Notes: generated from the sequence alone by a model not told the origin. 64,000 nt of DNA from Methylomicrobium lacus LW14 (GCF_000527095.1 NZ_AZUN01000001.1:2769501-2833500), one strand, 5' to 3'; numbered from the stretch's first letter, positions 26,203-35,314 are shown. Program-made: numbers and translations.

Positions 26203-27855
26203 ATGCATAATTCAGTCAATCACCCTGATGTTCTCATCGTCGGCAGCGGCGGCGCTGGCTTAAGTTTAGCCTTAAAACTGGCCGAACATGGAGTCAAAAT
26301 CGCGGTACTCTCGAAATTCGCACTCACCGAAGGCAGCACTTTTTACGCACAAGGCGGCATCTCTGCGGTGTTCGACGCCGAAGACTCGATCGAATCGCAT
26401 ATCGAGGACACCCTGGACGCGGGCGCCGGCCTTTGCGATCCGGACATCGTCCGATTGACCGTGACGCACGGCAAAAGCTCGATCAACTGGCTGCGCAGCC
26501 AGGGCGTGGTGTTTACCGGGGAAGAAACCGAATCCGGCGAATTCAAACTGCACCTGCACCGCGAGGGCGGCCATTCGCATCGGCGCATCGTACATACCGC
26601 CGATGCGACCGGCAAGGCCGTGTCCCTGTCGCTGATCGAACGCGCGCGCGAACATGCCAATATCGACCTGTTAGAGCATTATAACGTAGTCGAACTGATT
26701 ACCGGCCCTTGCGCTGACGGCGCCAGCCCGATCGGCAAGCGCATTCTCGGCGCTTATGTGCTGGACACCCAAAAACAACAGGTCAAAACGATCGCCGCGC
26801 GCGCGGTGGTATTGGCGACAGGCGGCGCAAACAAGGTCTATCTCTACAGCACTAATCCGCAAAGTTCGACCGGCGACGGCATCGCGCTGGCCTGGCGCGC
26901 GGGCTGCCGCGTCAGCAACATGGAATTCATGCAGTTCCATCCGACCTGCCTCTATCATCCCCAGGCGCGCGCCTTTTTGATCAGCGAAGCGGTCCGCGGC
27001 GAAGGCGGCAAGCTGATCCTGCCGAACGGCGCACCGTTCATGCAAAACTACGACCCGCGCGGCGAACTGGCGCCGCGCGACATCGTCGCCCGCGCGATCG
27101 ATGCCGAGATCAAAAAACGCGGCATCGACTGCGTTTATCTGGACATCAGCCACAAACCCGAAGCCTTCATCCGCGAGCATTTTCCGACCATTTATCAACA
27201 GTGCCTCGATTACGATATCGACATCACTCGGCAGCCGATTCCGGTCGTGCCGGCCGCGCATTACACCTGCGGCGGCGTGCTGACCGACAGCTATGCGCGC
27301 ACCGATATCGCCAATCTCTACGCGATCGGCGAAGTCGCCTGCACCGGCTTGCACGGCGCCAACCGGATGGCCAGCAATTCGCTGCTCGAATGCCTGGTGT
27401 TCGCGGAGCGCGCGCATATCGACCTGGTCAAAAAACTGCCCGAGATTGCCCCGCCGCCGCCGCTGCCGCCCTGGGATGAATCGCAGGTCAGCGACTCCGA
27501 TGAAGAAGTCGTCGTCTCGCACAACTGGAACGAGCTCAGGAATTTCATGTGGGACTATGTCGGCATCGTCAGGAGCGACAAGCGCCTGCACCGGGCGCAG
27601 AGCCGCGTCGAGCTGCTCAAAAAGGAAATCGCCGAGTATTACGGCAACTTCCGGGTCACCAGCGACCTGCTCGAACTGCGCAATCTGGTGATCGTCGCCG
27701 AGCTGATCATCCGCAGCGCGATGCGGCGCAAGGAAAGCCGCGGCCTGCACTATACGCTGGATTATCCCAATCTCGACCAGAGCAAACCGCCAGAGCCGAC
27801 GATCTTGCAGCCGGTGCGCTTGCAAGGGCGCAATACCTACGAAATGGGTGAATGA
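26203..27855 (+). CDS. nadB: L-aspartate oxidase
   Basis: A 550-residue FAD enzyme oxidising L-aspartate to iminoaspartate for NAD synthesis. It has the N-terminal FAD motif (VLIVGSGGAGLSLALKLAEHG), LTEGSTFYAQGGISA, the substrate-site stretch MEFMQFHPTCLYHPQ, the active-site Arg region (RGELAPRDIVARAID), and HYTCGGVLTDSYART...GEVACTGLHGANRMASNSLLE. The C-terminal helical domain is complete. It is divergent from rpoE, which is the usual order in many gammaproteobacteria. Confidence 0.96.
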   Translation: MHNSVNHPDVLIVGSGGAGLSLALKLAEHGVKIAVLSKFALTEGSTFYAQGGISAVFDAEDSIESHIEDTLDAGAGLCDPDIVRLTVTHGKSSINWLRSQGVVFTGEETESGEFKLHLHREGGHSHRRIVHTADATGKAVSLSLIERAREHANIDLLEHYNVVELITGPCADGASPIGKRILGAYVLDTQKQQVKTIAARAVVLATGGANKVYLYSTNPQSSTGDGIALAWRAGCRVSNMEFMQFHPTCLYHPQARAFLISEAVRGEGGKLILPNGAPFMQNYDPRGELAPRDIVARAIDAEIKKRGIDCVYLDISHKPEAFIREHFPTIYQQCLDYDIDITRQPIPVVPAAHYTCGGVLTDSYARTDIANLYAIGEVACTGLHGANRMASNSLLECLVFAERAHIDLVKKLPEIAPPPPLPPWDESQVSDSDEEVVVSHNWNELRNFMWDYVGIVRSDKRLHRAQSRVELLKKEIAEYYGNFRVTSDLLELRNLVIVAELIIRSAMRRKESRGLHYTLDYPNLDQSKPPEPTILQPVRLQGRNTYEMGE

Positions 27856-27865
27856 AAAACCGCCG

Positions 27866-27897
27866 GGCGTCCCTGCCCCCCGCAGCACCGGGACGCC
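27866..27897 (-). terminator. Intrinsic terminator for the minus-strand lipoprotein gene
   Basis: An 8-bp stem (GGCGTCCC/GGGACGCC) with a 16-base loop, followed on the minus strand by GGCGGTTTTTC, gives a U-run just after the hairpin. It lies ten bases past the lipoprotein stop and also directly after nadB on the other strand, so it may serve both. Confidence 0.7.
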
Positions 27898-27906
27898 TGA
27901 AGCCGC

Positions 27907-28290
27907 CTAACGTTTCAGCAACACCTCGACTTCATGCGCGGCGTGGTCGCAATCGAGCGTCGTTTTGACGACTTTCCGCCGCAATATCAAACTGGTACCG
28001 AGCCCGTCAATATCACGGGAGACATATTCGTTCAGCGGCGCGCAGACCTGCTGCATATGCTGTTCGGACTTCAATAAGGCGGAAAAGTCGCTGTCGTCAT
28101 CGCTCGCCGTCAGCATCATCACTTCGCTGGTCATCCGGTTTTGAAAGCGGAACACCTCTTCGACATAGTGCGCGAACTCTTCTTTACTCAATCCGGTGTC
28201 GCCGACCCCTCCGACAAACGGCAGCGAGCATCCCTGTAACAGGGCGGCCTGCATGCATATAAACAAGCCAAGGAAATAAGGCAGCTTCAT
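27907..28290 (-). CDS. Small lipoprotein of unknown function
   Basis: A 127-residue protein with a clear lipoprotein signal: a hydrophobic stretch and the lipobox LLQGC near residue 21. The mature part is helical with alternating charges (KEEFAHYVEEVFRFQNRMTSEVMML) and two further cysteines (QVCAPL, LDCDHA) that could form a disulfide. I do not recognise the family. It converges on nadB and is followed by its own terminator. The +2 residue is Ser, which would fit the outer membrane. Confidence 0.75.
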   Translation of the reverse strand: MKLPYFLGLFICMQAALLQGCSLPFVGGVGDTGLSKEEFAHYVEEVFRFQNRMTSEVMMLTASDDDSDFSALLKSEQHMQQVCAPLNEYVSRDIDGLGTSLILRRKVVKTTLDCDHAAHEVEVLLKR

Positions 28291-28853
28291 GTTTGATCAG
28301 CCATTCGAACGTAACAAGGCGATAACCGGCCCGGTTGAAAACCCGATAAATATACACAAATTCGCGGCCTGCCGTGGAGAAAAATACAGGCATCAACCGA
28401 CTCTCGCGGCTTGACGGCAACGCGGCCAAAATCCAAGCCCTTCATCAAAAAAACTTTTAGCCGTGAGTCATCGGCAAAAGCGAAGTTCCGCGGCAAAGCG
28501 AAGACCGCCTGCGAAGCTCAGTCACCGCGAGTCTTCCGGCAATAAAATACCTTTAATATTTGCTCCATTTTTTGTATCATCGTACCAATACGCTCTTTTT
28601 TACGGTTTTTTTTCCGAGCGGAGAGCAACGGTTTTCGTAACCGATTCGTTAAGCGCTCATGCATAATAAAAACAATAACGAGATGAATTAAAGCTGTAAA
28701 GCACGGCTTAACAAACCGGTAGCTAGCCCGATGCGGCCGCCCATGACGCCCTGAGATACCGAACGATAAAGTTCGGCCCCAGTTCACCCAGGGCGGCAAG
28801 CATTCGGCTTTCCATACCCAGAATAATAAATTTAACAAACCGGTGTGACGACA
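28291..28853. other. Long intergenic region with a repeated motif and a hairpin element
   Basis: No convincing gene is present. Two near-identical copies of GGCAAA(A)GCGAAG lie at 28473-28485 and 28492-28503. An AT-rich tract follows (about 28541-28680) and could hold the promoter of the GTPase gene. The right end is the direct-repeat-flanked hairpin element listed separately. Both strands have short open frames here, but their composition looks non-coding. Confidence 0.5.
28708..28844. repeat. Small hairpin element flanked by 13-bp direct repeats
   Basis: The 13-mer TTAACAAACCGGT occurs perfectly at 28708-28720 and 28832-28844. Between them is a largely palindromic stretch: CCGATGC (28728) and GCCGCCC (28736-28742) face GGGCGGC (28791-28797) and GCATTCGG (28800-28807), and an inner hairpin CCGAAC/GTTCGG lies at 28759-28776. 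This is what a small non-autonomous insertion with a target duplication would look like. It ends ten bases before the ATG of the GTPase gene, where no clear ribosome site is visible. Confidence 0.6.
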
Positions 28854-30260
28854 ATGACTGAAAAGACTGTAAGCAAATACCTGGCAAATCTGGAAAAATA
28901 TTTCGCCAGCGACAGCCCGATTTTACAAAAAACCTCCAAAGTCTTTCATGAACTCGATCAACTGGAATTCGACCTCGGCCTGATCGATGCGGATCAAACC
29001 ACCGCGACTAAAAGTTCCTGGTGGCCGATCGTGACCTTGATCGGCGGCAATTCCAACGCCAAGTCGAAATTCATGAACAGTTATTTCGGCTCCGATTTGC
29101 AGTTGACCGGCCTGCAAACCTCGCATAACAAATTTTCGGTGCTGCTGCACAACAACCAGACTAGCCCGACCATCTTGCCCGGCACCGCGCTCGATGTCGA
29201 TCACCGCTTCCCGTTTTATCAGATCAGCCACAAGCTCGAGCAATTGCAGCCGGGCGAAGGCAGCCGCATCAATGCCTATCTGGAACTCAAAACGCTGCCC
29301 AGCGACCACCTGAAAGGCAAGCTGTTCATAGAAGCCCCCGCCATCGGCGCGACGCCGGCCAACGCGGTCACGTCTTTTTTGATCACTTATGCGATCGAAA
29401 ACTCCGATACGGTATTCATCTTTACCGATGCCTTCGAAACGCCGTCGCCTTTGCTGGACCAATTGATCACGCAGATTCAATTGCACCAGGATACCAATAA
29501 ACTGGTTTATCTGATCGATGCGCCCGCCGCCTTGACGGCAGCCAGAAGCGGCGAAATCATCTCGACCTGGCAACGGCGCCTGGCCGATATCGGCGTTTCC
29601 TCAGGCCAGTTCATGATTCTGCCAAGCCAGGATGGCGGCTTCATCCCACAGGCCGGCAAAATCGATTTCAGCCTGATCGACCAACGCCTCGCCAATGTCG
29701 GCTACGACCGGACTTACCGCGTGCTGCAGGCGCTAGAAGACAACATCGCCGAAATCGACAACGTGGTGATTCCGGAAGTCAAAAAAGGCATCGCCTCCTG
29801 GAAGGAGCGGGTCAATATGTCCAGCCTCTTGGTGCTCAGCCTGTTCATCGTGCTGGCCTTGTTTGCGGAAATTAACACTGGCATCGTCCTGGCCACGCTG
29901 ATCGATCCGATTTTGGGCCCCATCTCGATTCTCGTGCTGATCGCGATCATGACGCCGATTCACCTGATCTTCAGTCGCCTGCACGCGAAGCTGATCATCG
30001 CGCAATTGAACAACCGCCAAAAGGAGCTGAATCTGCTCGAAAATCTGGCCGGCATGTTCGAAAAAAATCTGACTTTTTCGCGCATGTTGCTGCCGATTTC
30101 CGAACCTGCCCTCTGGAACAAGAAAACCAAGAACCGGCTGACCCAATTGACCGGCAAAACCAAGGATCTGGTGCAGTCCTTAAACGATACGTTCAGCACC
30201 TATAATGCGCAGCTTTTCGACGTTTTCGCGGACAGCAAGGGCCCCAAGGAACTGCCGTAA
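28854..30260 (+). CDS. Dynamin-like membrane GTPase with an atypical P-loop
   Basis: About 468 residues. The N-terminal part resembles dynamin/EHD-type GTPases: a P-loop-like LIGGNSNAKSKFMNSYFG near residue 64, where the usual GKS reads AKS, then LQTSHNKFSVLL as a switch I-like stretch and FIEAPAIG in place of DTPG. Two adjacent membrane segments lie near residues 328-375 (LLVLSLFIVLALFAEI and ILVLIAIMTPIHLIF), followed by a helical C-terminus. I infer membrane remodelling or anchoring. The altered P-loop makes GTP hydrolysis uncertain. ATG 28854 is preferred over GTG 28845. A small membrane protein follows 43 bases later. Confidence 0.65.
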   Translation: MTEKTVSKYLANLEKYFASDSPILQKTSKVFHELDQLEFDLGLIDADQTTATKSSWWPIVTLIGGNSNAKSKFMNSYFGSDLQLTGLQTSHNKFSVLLHNNQTSPTILPGTALDVDHRFPFYQISHKLEQLQPGEGSRINAYLELKTLPSDHLKGKLFIEAPAIGATPANAVTSFLITYAIENSDTVFIFTDAFETPSPLLDQLITQIQLHQDTNKLVYLIDAPAALTAARSGEIISTWQRRLADIGVSSGQFMILPSQDGGFIPQAGKIDFSLIDQRLANVGYDRTYRVLQALEDNIAEIDNVVIPEVKKGIASWKERVNMSSLLVLSLFIVLALFAEINTGIVLATLIDPILGPISILVLIAIMTPIHLIFSRLHAKLIIAQLNNRQKELNLLENLAGMFEKNLTFSRMLLPISEPALWNKKTKNRLTQLTGKTKDLVQSLNDTFSTYNAQLFDVFADSKGPKELP

Positions 30261-30303
30261 AACACCTTCTCCGGCCGCTAGCGCATAACGAGTCAGACTC
30301 ATC

Positions 30304-30810
30304 ATGGCAACCGTCGATAACATCAGACAATATCTGCCTTTATGCTGGTTCCGGCACAATCCGCTCGAACTGATTCGATCAACCGGATTTTTTAAACAGA
30401 ACCTGATTTTCTATTACCTGGTCGAGTATTTCCTGCAGGCCAACATGACCGACGACCCGTTCGAGTCCTTTTACGAGGTCACGATCGAAACCGGACTGAC
30501 CCTGCTGTTTATCGGCCTGATGCTGTTTTTTAATAAAACGCTGTACGGCTTCATCCAGGTCACGACCGCGATGATGCTCTGCGCGAATGTGGTCGCCTTA
30601 TTCATCATCCCGGTGATGATCTGGCTGACCGTCAGCGATGATCCGTTGAGCTATTACCTGCTGTTTGCGCTGATCTTCTGGGATTTTGCGCTGGTTACCT
30701 ACATCTTTAAACAAGTCATTGAAGTCAATGTCATCGCGAGCGGCGTCCTCGCCTTGCTGTATTTCGTATTGACCTACCTGGGAGCTTTCGGCCTGGGTCA
30801 ATTGATTTGA
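30304..30810 (+). CDS. Small integral membrane protein, partner of the dynamin-like gene
   Basis: A 168-residue protein with about four membrane segments (for example TLLFIGLMLFFNKTLYGF, MLCANVVALFIIPVMIWLTV, YYLLFALIFWDFALVTYIF and ASGVLALLYFVLTYLGAF). An N-terminal amphipathic stretch (YLPLCWFRHNPLELIRSTGFF) resembles the start of small membrane proteins in other gammaproteobacteria whose function is unknown. It lies 43 bases after the dynamin-like gene, so the two are probably cotranscribed and may work together. Confidence 0.75.
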   Translation: MATVDNIRQYLPLCWFRHNPLELIRSTGFFKQNLIFYYLVEYFLQANMTDDPFESFYEVTIETGLTLLFIGLMLFFNKTLYGFIQVTTAMMLCANVVALFIIPVMIWLTVSDDPLSYYLLFALIFWDFALVTYIFKQVIEVNVIASGVLALLYFVLTYLGAFGLGQLI

Positions 30811-30830
30811 CCGCAAGATCCGCTTAGCCT

Positions 30831-32330
30831 CTAAAACCGCTCAATCTCGGGAAAACGCACGTTGCCCTGATGCACGTGCATCGCCCCCCATTCCGCACAG
30901 CGGTGCAGGCTCGGGATGGCCTTGCCGGGATTCAACAAGCCCTTCTCGTCGAATGCGCGTTTTAGCGCGTGAAACTGCCTCAATTCGCTTGCCGAAAACT
31001 GCAAACACATGTGATTCATTTTTTCGATGCCGACGCCATGCTCGCCGGTAATCGTGCCGCCGACCTCGACACACAACGCCAAAATCGCCCCGCCCAATTG
31101 CTCGGCCTTGTCGAGCTCGCCGGGTTTTGCCGCATCATAAAGAATCAAGGGATGCAGATTGCCGTCGCCGGCATGAAACACATTCGCGACCGTCAAACCG
31201 TACTGGGTGGATAATTCGGCGATTTTTTTCAAGGTGTCGGCCAGAAAACGGCGCGGTATCGTGCCGTCCATGCAGTAATAATCGGGGCTGATCCGGCCCG
31301 CGGCCGGGAATGCCGCCTTCCGGCCCGCCCATGCTTTCAGCCTGTCCTCCGGGGTCGCGGCGATGTCGAGCCGATAGGCGCCGCAGGCCTTCAGCAAGTA
31401 GGCCGCACGCTCCAGGTCCTGCTCGACCTGTTCCCGCATCCCGTCGAATTCGACGATCAAAACCGCCTCGGCTTCGACCGGATAACCGGCGCCGATAAAG
31501 TCCTCCGCGGCCTGAATGATCGTATGATCCATCATCTCCAGACCGGCTGGCAGCAGCCCTGCGGCGATGATCCCGGCGACCGCCTGCCCTGCCTTTTCGA
31601 CAGCGTCGAACGCCGCCAGCAACACCTGCGTGTCTTCCGGCAAGGGCAGCAATTTGACCGTGATCTCGACCGCGACGCCGAGCAGTCCTTCCGAGCCGAT
31701 CGCCACCGCGAGCAAATCGAGCCCCGGACCCTCGAGTCCGCCGCCGCCCAAGGTAAGCAACTCGCCCTCCATTGTCACGAGCTTGACCTCCAGCACATTG
31801 TGCGTCGTCAAACCGTATTTGAGGCAATGCACGCCGCCCGAATTTTCCGCGACATTGCCGCCCAGGGTGCAGGCGATCTGCGACGACGGATCGGGCGCAT
31901 AGAACAATCCATAAGGCCGCGCCGCCTCCGAAACCGCAATATTGCGCACGCCGGGCTGCACCCTGGCCAGCCGATTGCGGGGATCGACTTCGAGTATCCG
32001 GTTCAGTTTCGCCAAACCGAGCAGCACGCCATTGTCGAGCGGCAAGGCGCCGCCGGCCAGCCCGGTGCCCGCGCCCCTGGCCACGACCGGCACGCCCTCG
32101 CGATAACAAATGCGCAGGATCTGTTGAATCTGTTCTACCGTTTCCGGCAGTAAAACCAGCCACGGCGGGCAGCGGTAAACCGACAAACCGTCGCATTCAT
32201 ACGGCCTTAACGCTTCCGCCTCGGCCAGGATCGAGGCGGGCGGCAACCAGCGCTTGAATTCTTCGAGCAGGCGCCGGCGGTCGGCCGGATGGCGAATTTT
32301 TTCGGAAGCATGCGGATGTGTTGTTATCAT
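30831..32330 (-). CDS. glcD: Glycolate oxidase subunit GlcD-like FAD-linked oxidase
   Basis: A 499-residue VAO-family flavoprotein. The FAD-binding region has PVVARGAGTGLAGGALP and GLFYAPDPSSQIACTLGGNVAENSGG, and the C-terminal domain carries the typical HAGDGNLHPLILYD and TGEHGVGIEKMNHM motifs. It oxidises glycolate or D-lactate to the 2-oxo acid. The start at ATG 32330 is preferred to the open frame from 32348. GlcE and GlcF partners are not next to it, so it may act alone or with distant genes. Confidence 0.88.
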   Translation of the reverse strand: MITTHPHASEKIRHPADRRRLLEEFKRWLPPASILAEAEALRPYECDGLSVYRCPPWLVLLPETVEQIQQILRICYREGVPVVARGAGTGLAGGALPLDNGVLLGLAKLNRILEVDPRNRLARVQPGVRNIAVSEAARPYGLFYAPDPSSQIACTLGGNVAENSGGVHCLKYGLTTHNVLEVKLVTMEGELLTLGGGGLEGPGLDLLAVAIGSEGLLGVAVEITVKLLPLPEDTQVLLAAFDAVEKAGQAVAGIIAAGLLPAGLEMMDHTIIQAAEDFIGAGYPVEAEAVLIVEFDGMREQVEQDLERAAYLLKACGAYRLDIAATPEDRLKAWAGRKAAFPAAGRISPDYYCMDGTIPRRFLADTLKKIAELSTQYGLTVANVFHAGDGNLHPLILYDAAKPGELDKAEQLGGAILALCVEVGGTITGEHGVGIEKMNHMCLQFSASELRQFHALKRAFDEKGLLNPGKAIPSLHRCAEWGAMHVHQGNVRFPEIERF

Positions 32331-32362
32331 ACGCGATTTGCAGGCCAATTTCGGAGTGATGC

Positions 32363-32938
32363 GTGTATTGTGTCAAATCCCAACACACGATTGAAGACAA
32401 CATCAAAAAATCGCGCTTTATCGGCATGATTTTTCCTTGCAAGGACGAACAAGCGGTCGTCCGGCATTTGAAAACACTGCATGCCGAATACCCGGACGCC
32501 ACGCACATCGTTTATGCCTACCGGCTCAAGACGCCGCAAGGCTTCGTTTACCGTTTTCACGATGCCGGCGAGCCCTCCGGCACGGCCGGCAAGCCGATCT
32601 TTCAGCACCTGGAAGGCAAGGATTTGATCGACGTGCTGCTGGTGGTGGTCCGTTATTTCGGCGGCATCAAGCTCGGCGCGGGCGGTTTGACCCGCGCCTA
32701 CGGCAACGCCGCCAAACGGGTCATCGACGAAGCCGACATCGAACCCTTCATCGCCATGACCAGCGTCAGGCTGGCGGTGACTTACAACCAGTTGCAGCCC
32801 TTGGAGTATTTGCTCAAAAAACTGGACGGCCGCATCCTCGAGCAGCAATTTGCCGAACAGATCAAGCTGGTGCTCGAACTGCCCGCGGATCAGTTGCCGA
32901 CACTGCAACAAGCCTTTCCGCTGCTTGAAAAAATCTGA
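32363..32938 (+). CDS. yigZ: YigZ/IMPACT-family protein
   Basis: A 191-residue UPF0029 protein. The first domain has the family signature region DATHIVYAYRL, FHDAGEPSGTAGKPI and VVRYFGGIKLGAGGLTRAYG; a ferredoxin-like second domain follows (residues 125-191). YigZ links to ribosome-associated regulation, and the function is not settled. It is divergent from glcD, with only 32 bases between start codons. Confidence 0.93.
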   Translation: MYCVKSQHTIEDNIKKSRFIGMIFPCKDEQAVVRHLKTLHAEYPDATHIVYAYRLKTPQGFVYRFHDAGEPSGTAGKPIFQHLEGKDLIDVLLVVVRYFGGIKLGAGGLTRAYGNAAKRVIDEADIEPFIAMTSVRLAVTYNQLQPLEYLLKKLDGRILEQQFAEQIKLVLELPADQLPTLQQAFPLLEKI

Positions 32939-32973
32939 TCGGGAGCGCTTAGGCGATCGAACCCGACTGGAAT

Positions 32974-33690
32974 TTATTTGGACTTGCCGCCGAATACGCT
33001 CTGATAAGACACATACATCAATGTCGATGTCAGCATGTACAGCACCGGCGTCAACAACGGCGTGACCGACAGGCACAGCAGCGCCTGCAAAAAAATGAAG
33101 CCCTGCAATTTATAGAACGCATTCGAACATTCGGATAGCGCCGTCCGGCCCTCTTCCTTCGCCGCGCTCCAACCGTAATTTCTAAACAGCATCAACGGAT
33201 AGCTGAACCAGTTCGCGAAGCTGTTCAGCATCAAAAGGCAAAAAATTAGCGCGACATTGGCATAGCCGAACAGCCAGATCGCCAATTCGCGCGTCGTTTG
33301 CCGCAGCAGGTTTTCCGGGGTGAATTCCCAATAGAAGAAAAACTTGGCGATGTTTTGCCAATCGCCGGCCGCAATGCCGGCTATCGCCCTGAAAGCTCCC
33401 CAGCAAAGCACCAGACTGCCTGCAGCTAGGATCGCCAGCGGCAGGCTTTTCTTGACCGCCCAGCCCAAAGCGACCGGATTGTCGCCGCTGGACTTCAGAT
33501 CGATATATTTGGCGACGCCGACGCCGACAAACAGACTGCTGACCGACACGAACACGCCCAGCGCCAGGGACAATTTTCCCAGCGTCATCAAGACGCCGAT
33601 GATCAGGCAACAGCCGAACCAGGTAACCGGGGCGCGGCCGATAAACTGCAAGGATTCCCTGAGCCAGTCGCCGAAGGTGATTTTGCTCAC
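32974..33690 (-). CDS. Multi-pass membrane protein of unknown function
   Basis: A 238-residue protein with about five or six membrane segments (for example VTWFGCCLIIGVLMTLGKLSLALGV, LAILAAGSLVLCWGAF, WLFGYANVALIFCLLMLNSF and ALLCLSVTPLLTPVLYMLTSTLM). I do not recognise a family beyond a general resemblance to BPSS1780-like inner-membrane proteins. It overlaps the trpS stop as ATGA, so the two are translationally coupled. Confidence 0.75.
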   Translation of the reverse strand: MSKITFGDWLRESLQFIGRAPVTWFGCCLIIGVLMTLGKLSLALGVFVSVSSLFVGVGVAKYIDLKSSGDNPVALGWAVKKSLPLAILAAGSLVLCWGAFRAIAGIAAGDWQNIAKFFFYWEFTPENLLRQTTRELAIWLFGYANVALIFCLLMLNSFANWFSYPLMLFRNYGWSAAKEEGRTALSECSNAFYKLQGFIFLQALLCLSVTPLLTPVLYMLTSTLMYVSYQSVFGGKSK

Positions 33691-34700
33691 GCGGAAATCC
33701 TGGCAATACCGACCGCATCGCGCAACTCCTTGATGAACGGGGCGCTGATCGCACGCGCCTTGCGCGCGCCGTCCTGCAACTGTTGCTCGATATGATCGGG
33801 CGCCTGCATCAACGCCTCATAGCGTTCCCGGGCCGGCGTGATATGCTCGTTGATGTATTCGAACAAGGCCTGCTTCATCTCGCCCCAGCCGATGCCGTTC
33901 GCATAGCGCACGCGCATCTCGCCGACTTCGGCCGGCGTCGCGAACGCTCGGTAAATGCTGAACAAGGTGCAAGTCTCGGGGTCCTTCGGCTCGCCCGGCT
34001 CCAGCGAGTTCGTTTTGATCTTGTTGATCAACTTTCTGAGTTTTTTCTCGGGCTCGAACAAAGGAATCGTATTGTTATAGCTCTTGCTCATCTTGCGGCC
34101 GTCGAGTCCCAGCAAGGTCGCGCCGTGCTCCTCGACCACCGCCTCGGGCAGGGCAAAATGCTCGCCGTAAATATGATTGAAGCGCGCCGCGATGTCTCTC
34201 GCCATTTCGATATGCTGAATCTGATCCTTGCCGACCGGTACCTTGTCGGCCTTGAACATCAATATATCGGCCGCCATCAGAATCGGATAACTGAACAGAC
34301 CCATCGTGATGCCTTTGTCCGGATCATTTTCGCCGCTTTGTTCATTGTCCGCGATGGCGGCCTTGTAGGCATGCGCGCGGTTCATCAAGCCTTTTGCGGT
34401 CACGCAGGTCAAAATCCAGGACAGTTCCAGGATTTCGGGCACATCCGACTGCCGGTAAAAAACCGCATTCGAGGTATCGAGCCCCAAGGCCAGCCAGGTC
34501 GCGGCGATTTCCAGACTGGACTGGCGGACCCGCTCCGGCTCCTGGCATTTGATCAGCGCGTGATAATCGGCCAGAAAATAAAAAGGCGCGACATTGTCGT
34601 TTTTGCTCGCCGCGATCGCCGGCCGAATCGCGCCGACATAATTGCCCAGGTGCGGCGTGCCGGTGGTCGTGATGCCTGTTAATACTGTTGCTTTACTCAT
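33687..34700 (-). CDS. trpS: Tryptophanyl-tRNA synthetase
   Basis: A 337-residue class I synthetase. The HIGH motif appears as TGTPHLGNYVG and the second motif as KMSKSYNN. Segments for tryptophan and ATP binding (FYFLADYHAL, FSYPILMAADIL, VPVGKDQIQHIEMARDIA) are in order. Length is normal for the bacterial enzyme. The gene is followed, with a four-base overlap, by a membrane protein. Confidence 0.97.
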   Translation of the reverse strand: MSKATVLTGITTTGTPHLGNYVGAIRPAIAASKNDNVAPFYFLADYHALIKCQEPERVRQSSLEIAATWLALGLDTSNAVFYRQSDVPEILELSWILTCVTAKGLMNRAHAYKAAIADNEQSGENDPDKGITMGLFSYPILMAADILMFKADKVPVGKDQIQHIEMARDIAARFNHIYGEHFALPEAVVEEHGATLLGLDGRKMSKSYNNTIPLFEPEKKLRKLINKIKTNSLEPGEPKDPETCTLFSIYRAFATPAEVGEMRVRYANGIGWGEMKQALFEYINEHITPARERYEALMQAPDHIEQQLQDGARKARAISAPFIKELRDAVGIARISA

Positions 34701-34964
34701 TTATTCCCACTCAACGGTCTGTGCTTAGTCAATTGATGCGACCAAAAAATCGATGCCAATCCATTCGAACGCCTGCCTATTGACGTGAATCGAAGCATGT
34801 CCCTCGTCTTGCATACTGAACGGCATCGGGTCATCCGCACATCTTACCGAAATTCAGACGATTTTGCAGGGCTAATGGCCGGCGAAAACTCGGCATCGGG
34901 ATTTTTAGCCCCTGGCAAGACTTTTATAGTAAACTTTGGCTAAACCGAACGGGATGCGAAGGCT

Positions 34965-35309
34965 ATGCTGCTCAAATCCCTGTGTTTTTATCACTCAATC
35001 CAGGTTAAAATTTTGCCCGATTATAATGAGAAGCGCCAACAAATGCGGCTGACGCTTGGCAGCGAAATCACCATCAAATTGGCCGGTTCGTCCGAGCAAA
35101 GGTCAGGTCATTGTAAATCGATCAGCGGCGCAGGAATTTCGTTTATCGCAGACCAGGCGCTGCCGCAGGGCAAGGCCGCCGAGATTCATGTCTTCAGAAG
35201 CCCGCAAGGCCCGCCGGTCACCGCCTTTATTGAGATCATTCGCTGCACTCCAGCAACCACCCACAGTTTCGAAATCGCCGCGGCGATCAAAAGCATCAAA
35301 GGATGTTGA
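34965..35309 (+). CDS. PilZ-domain protein
   Basis: A 114-residue single PilZ domain. The cyclic-di-GMP contact motifs are RQQMR (RxxxR) near residue 24 and SISGAG near residue 49, where the first residue of the usual [DN]xSxxG is Ser. That should weaken but not rule out binding. It lies six bases before the QueD-like gene and seems to be cotranscribed with it. Confidence 0.75.
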   Translation: MLLKSLCFYHSIQVKILPDYNEKRQQMRLTLGSEITIKLAGSSEQRSGHCKSISGAGISFIADQALPQGKAAEIHVFRSPQGPPVTAFIEIIRCTPATTHSFEIAAAIKSIKGC

Positions 35310-35314
35310 TTTAA

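Noticed and set aside
26671..27888. Long open frame antisense to nadB (about 400 codons)
   Set aside because: It is a mirror frame caused by GC-rich codon use in nadB; the composition is not protein-like and nadB itself is certain.
28287..28496. Minus-strand frame upstream of the lipoprotein gene
   Set aside because: Covers the repeat-rich intergenic stretch; residue mix looks random and the frame has no homologue I know.
28518..28838. 106-codon minus-strand frame through the hairpin element
   Set aside because: It runs across the palindrome and the AT-rich tract; there is no plausible start or conserved motif.
34701..34964. tRNA or riboswitch between trpS and the PilZ gene
   Set aside because: No cloverleaf or T-loop consensus and no recognisable conserved RNA; only an ordinary promoter region is plausible.
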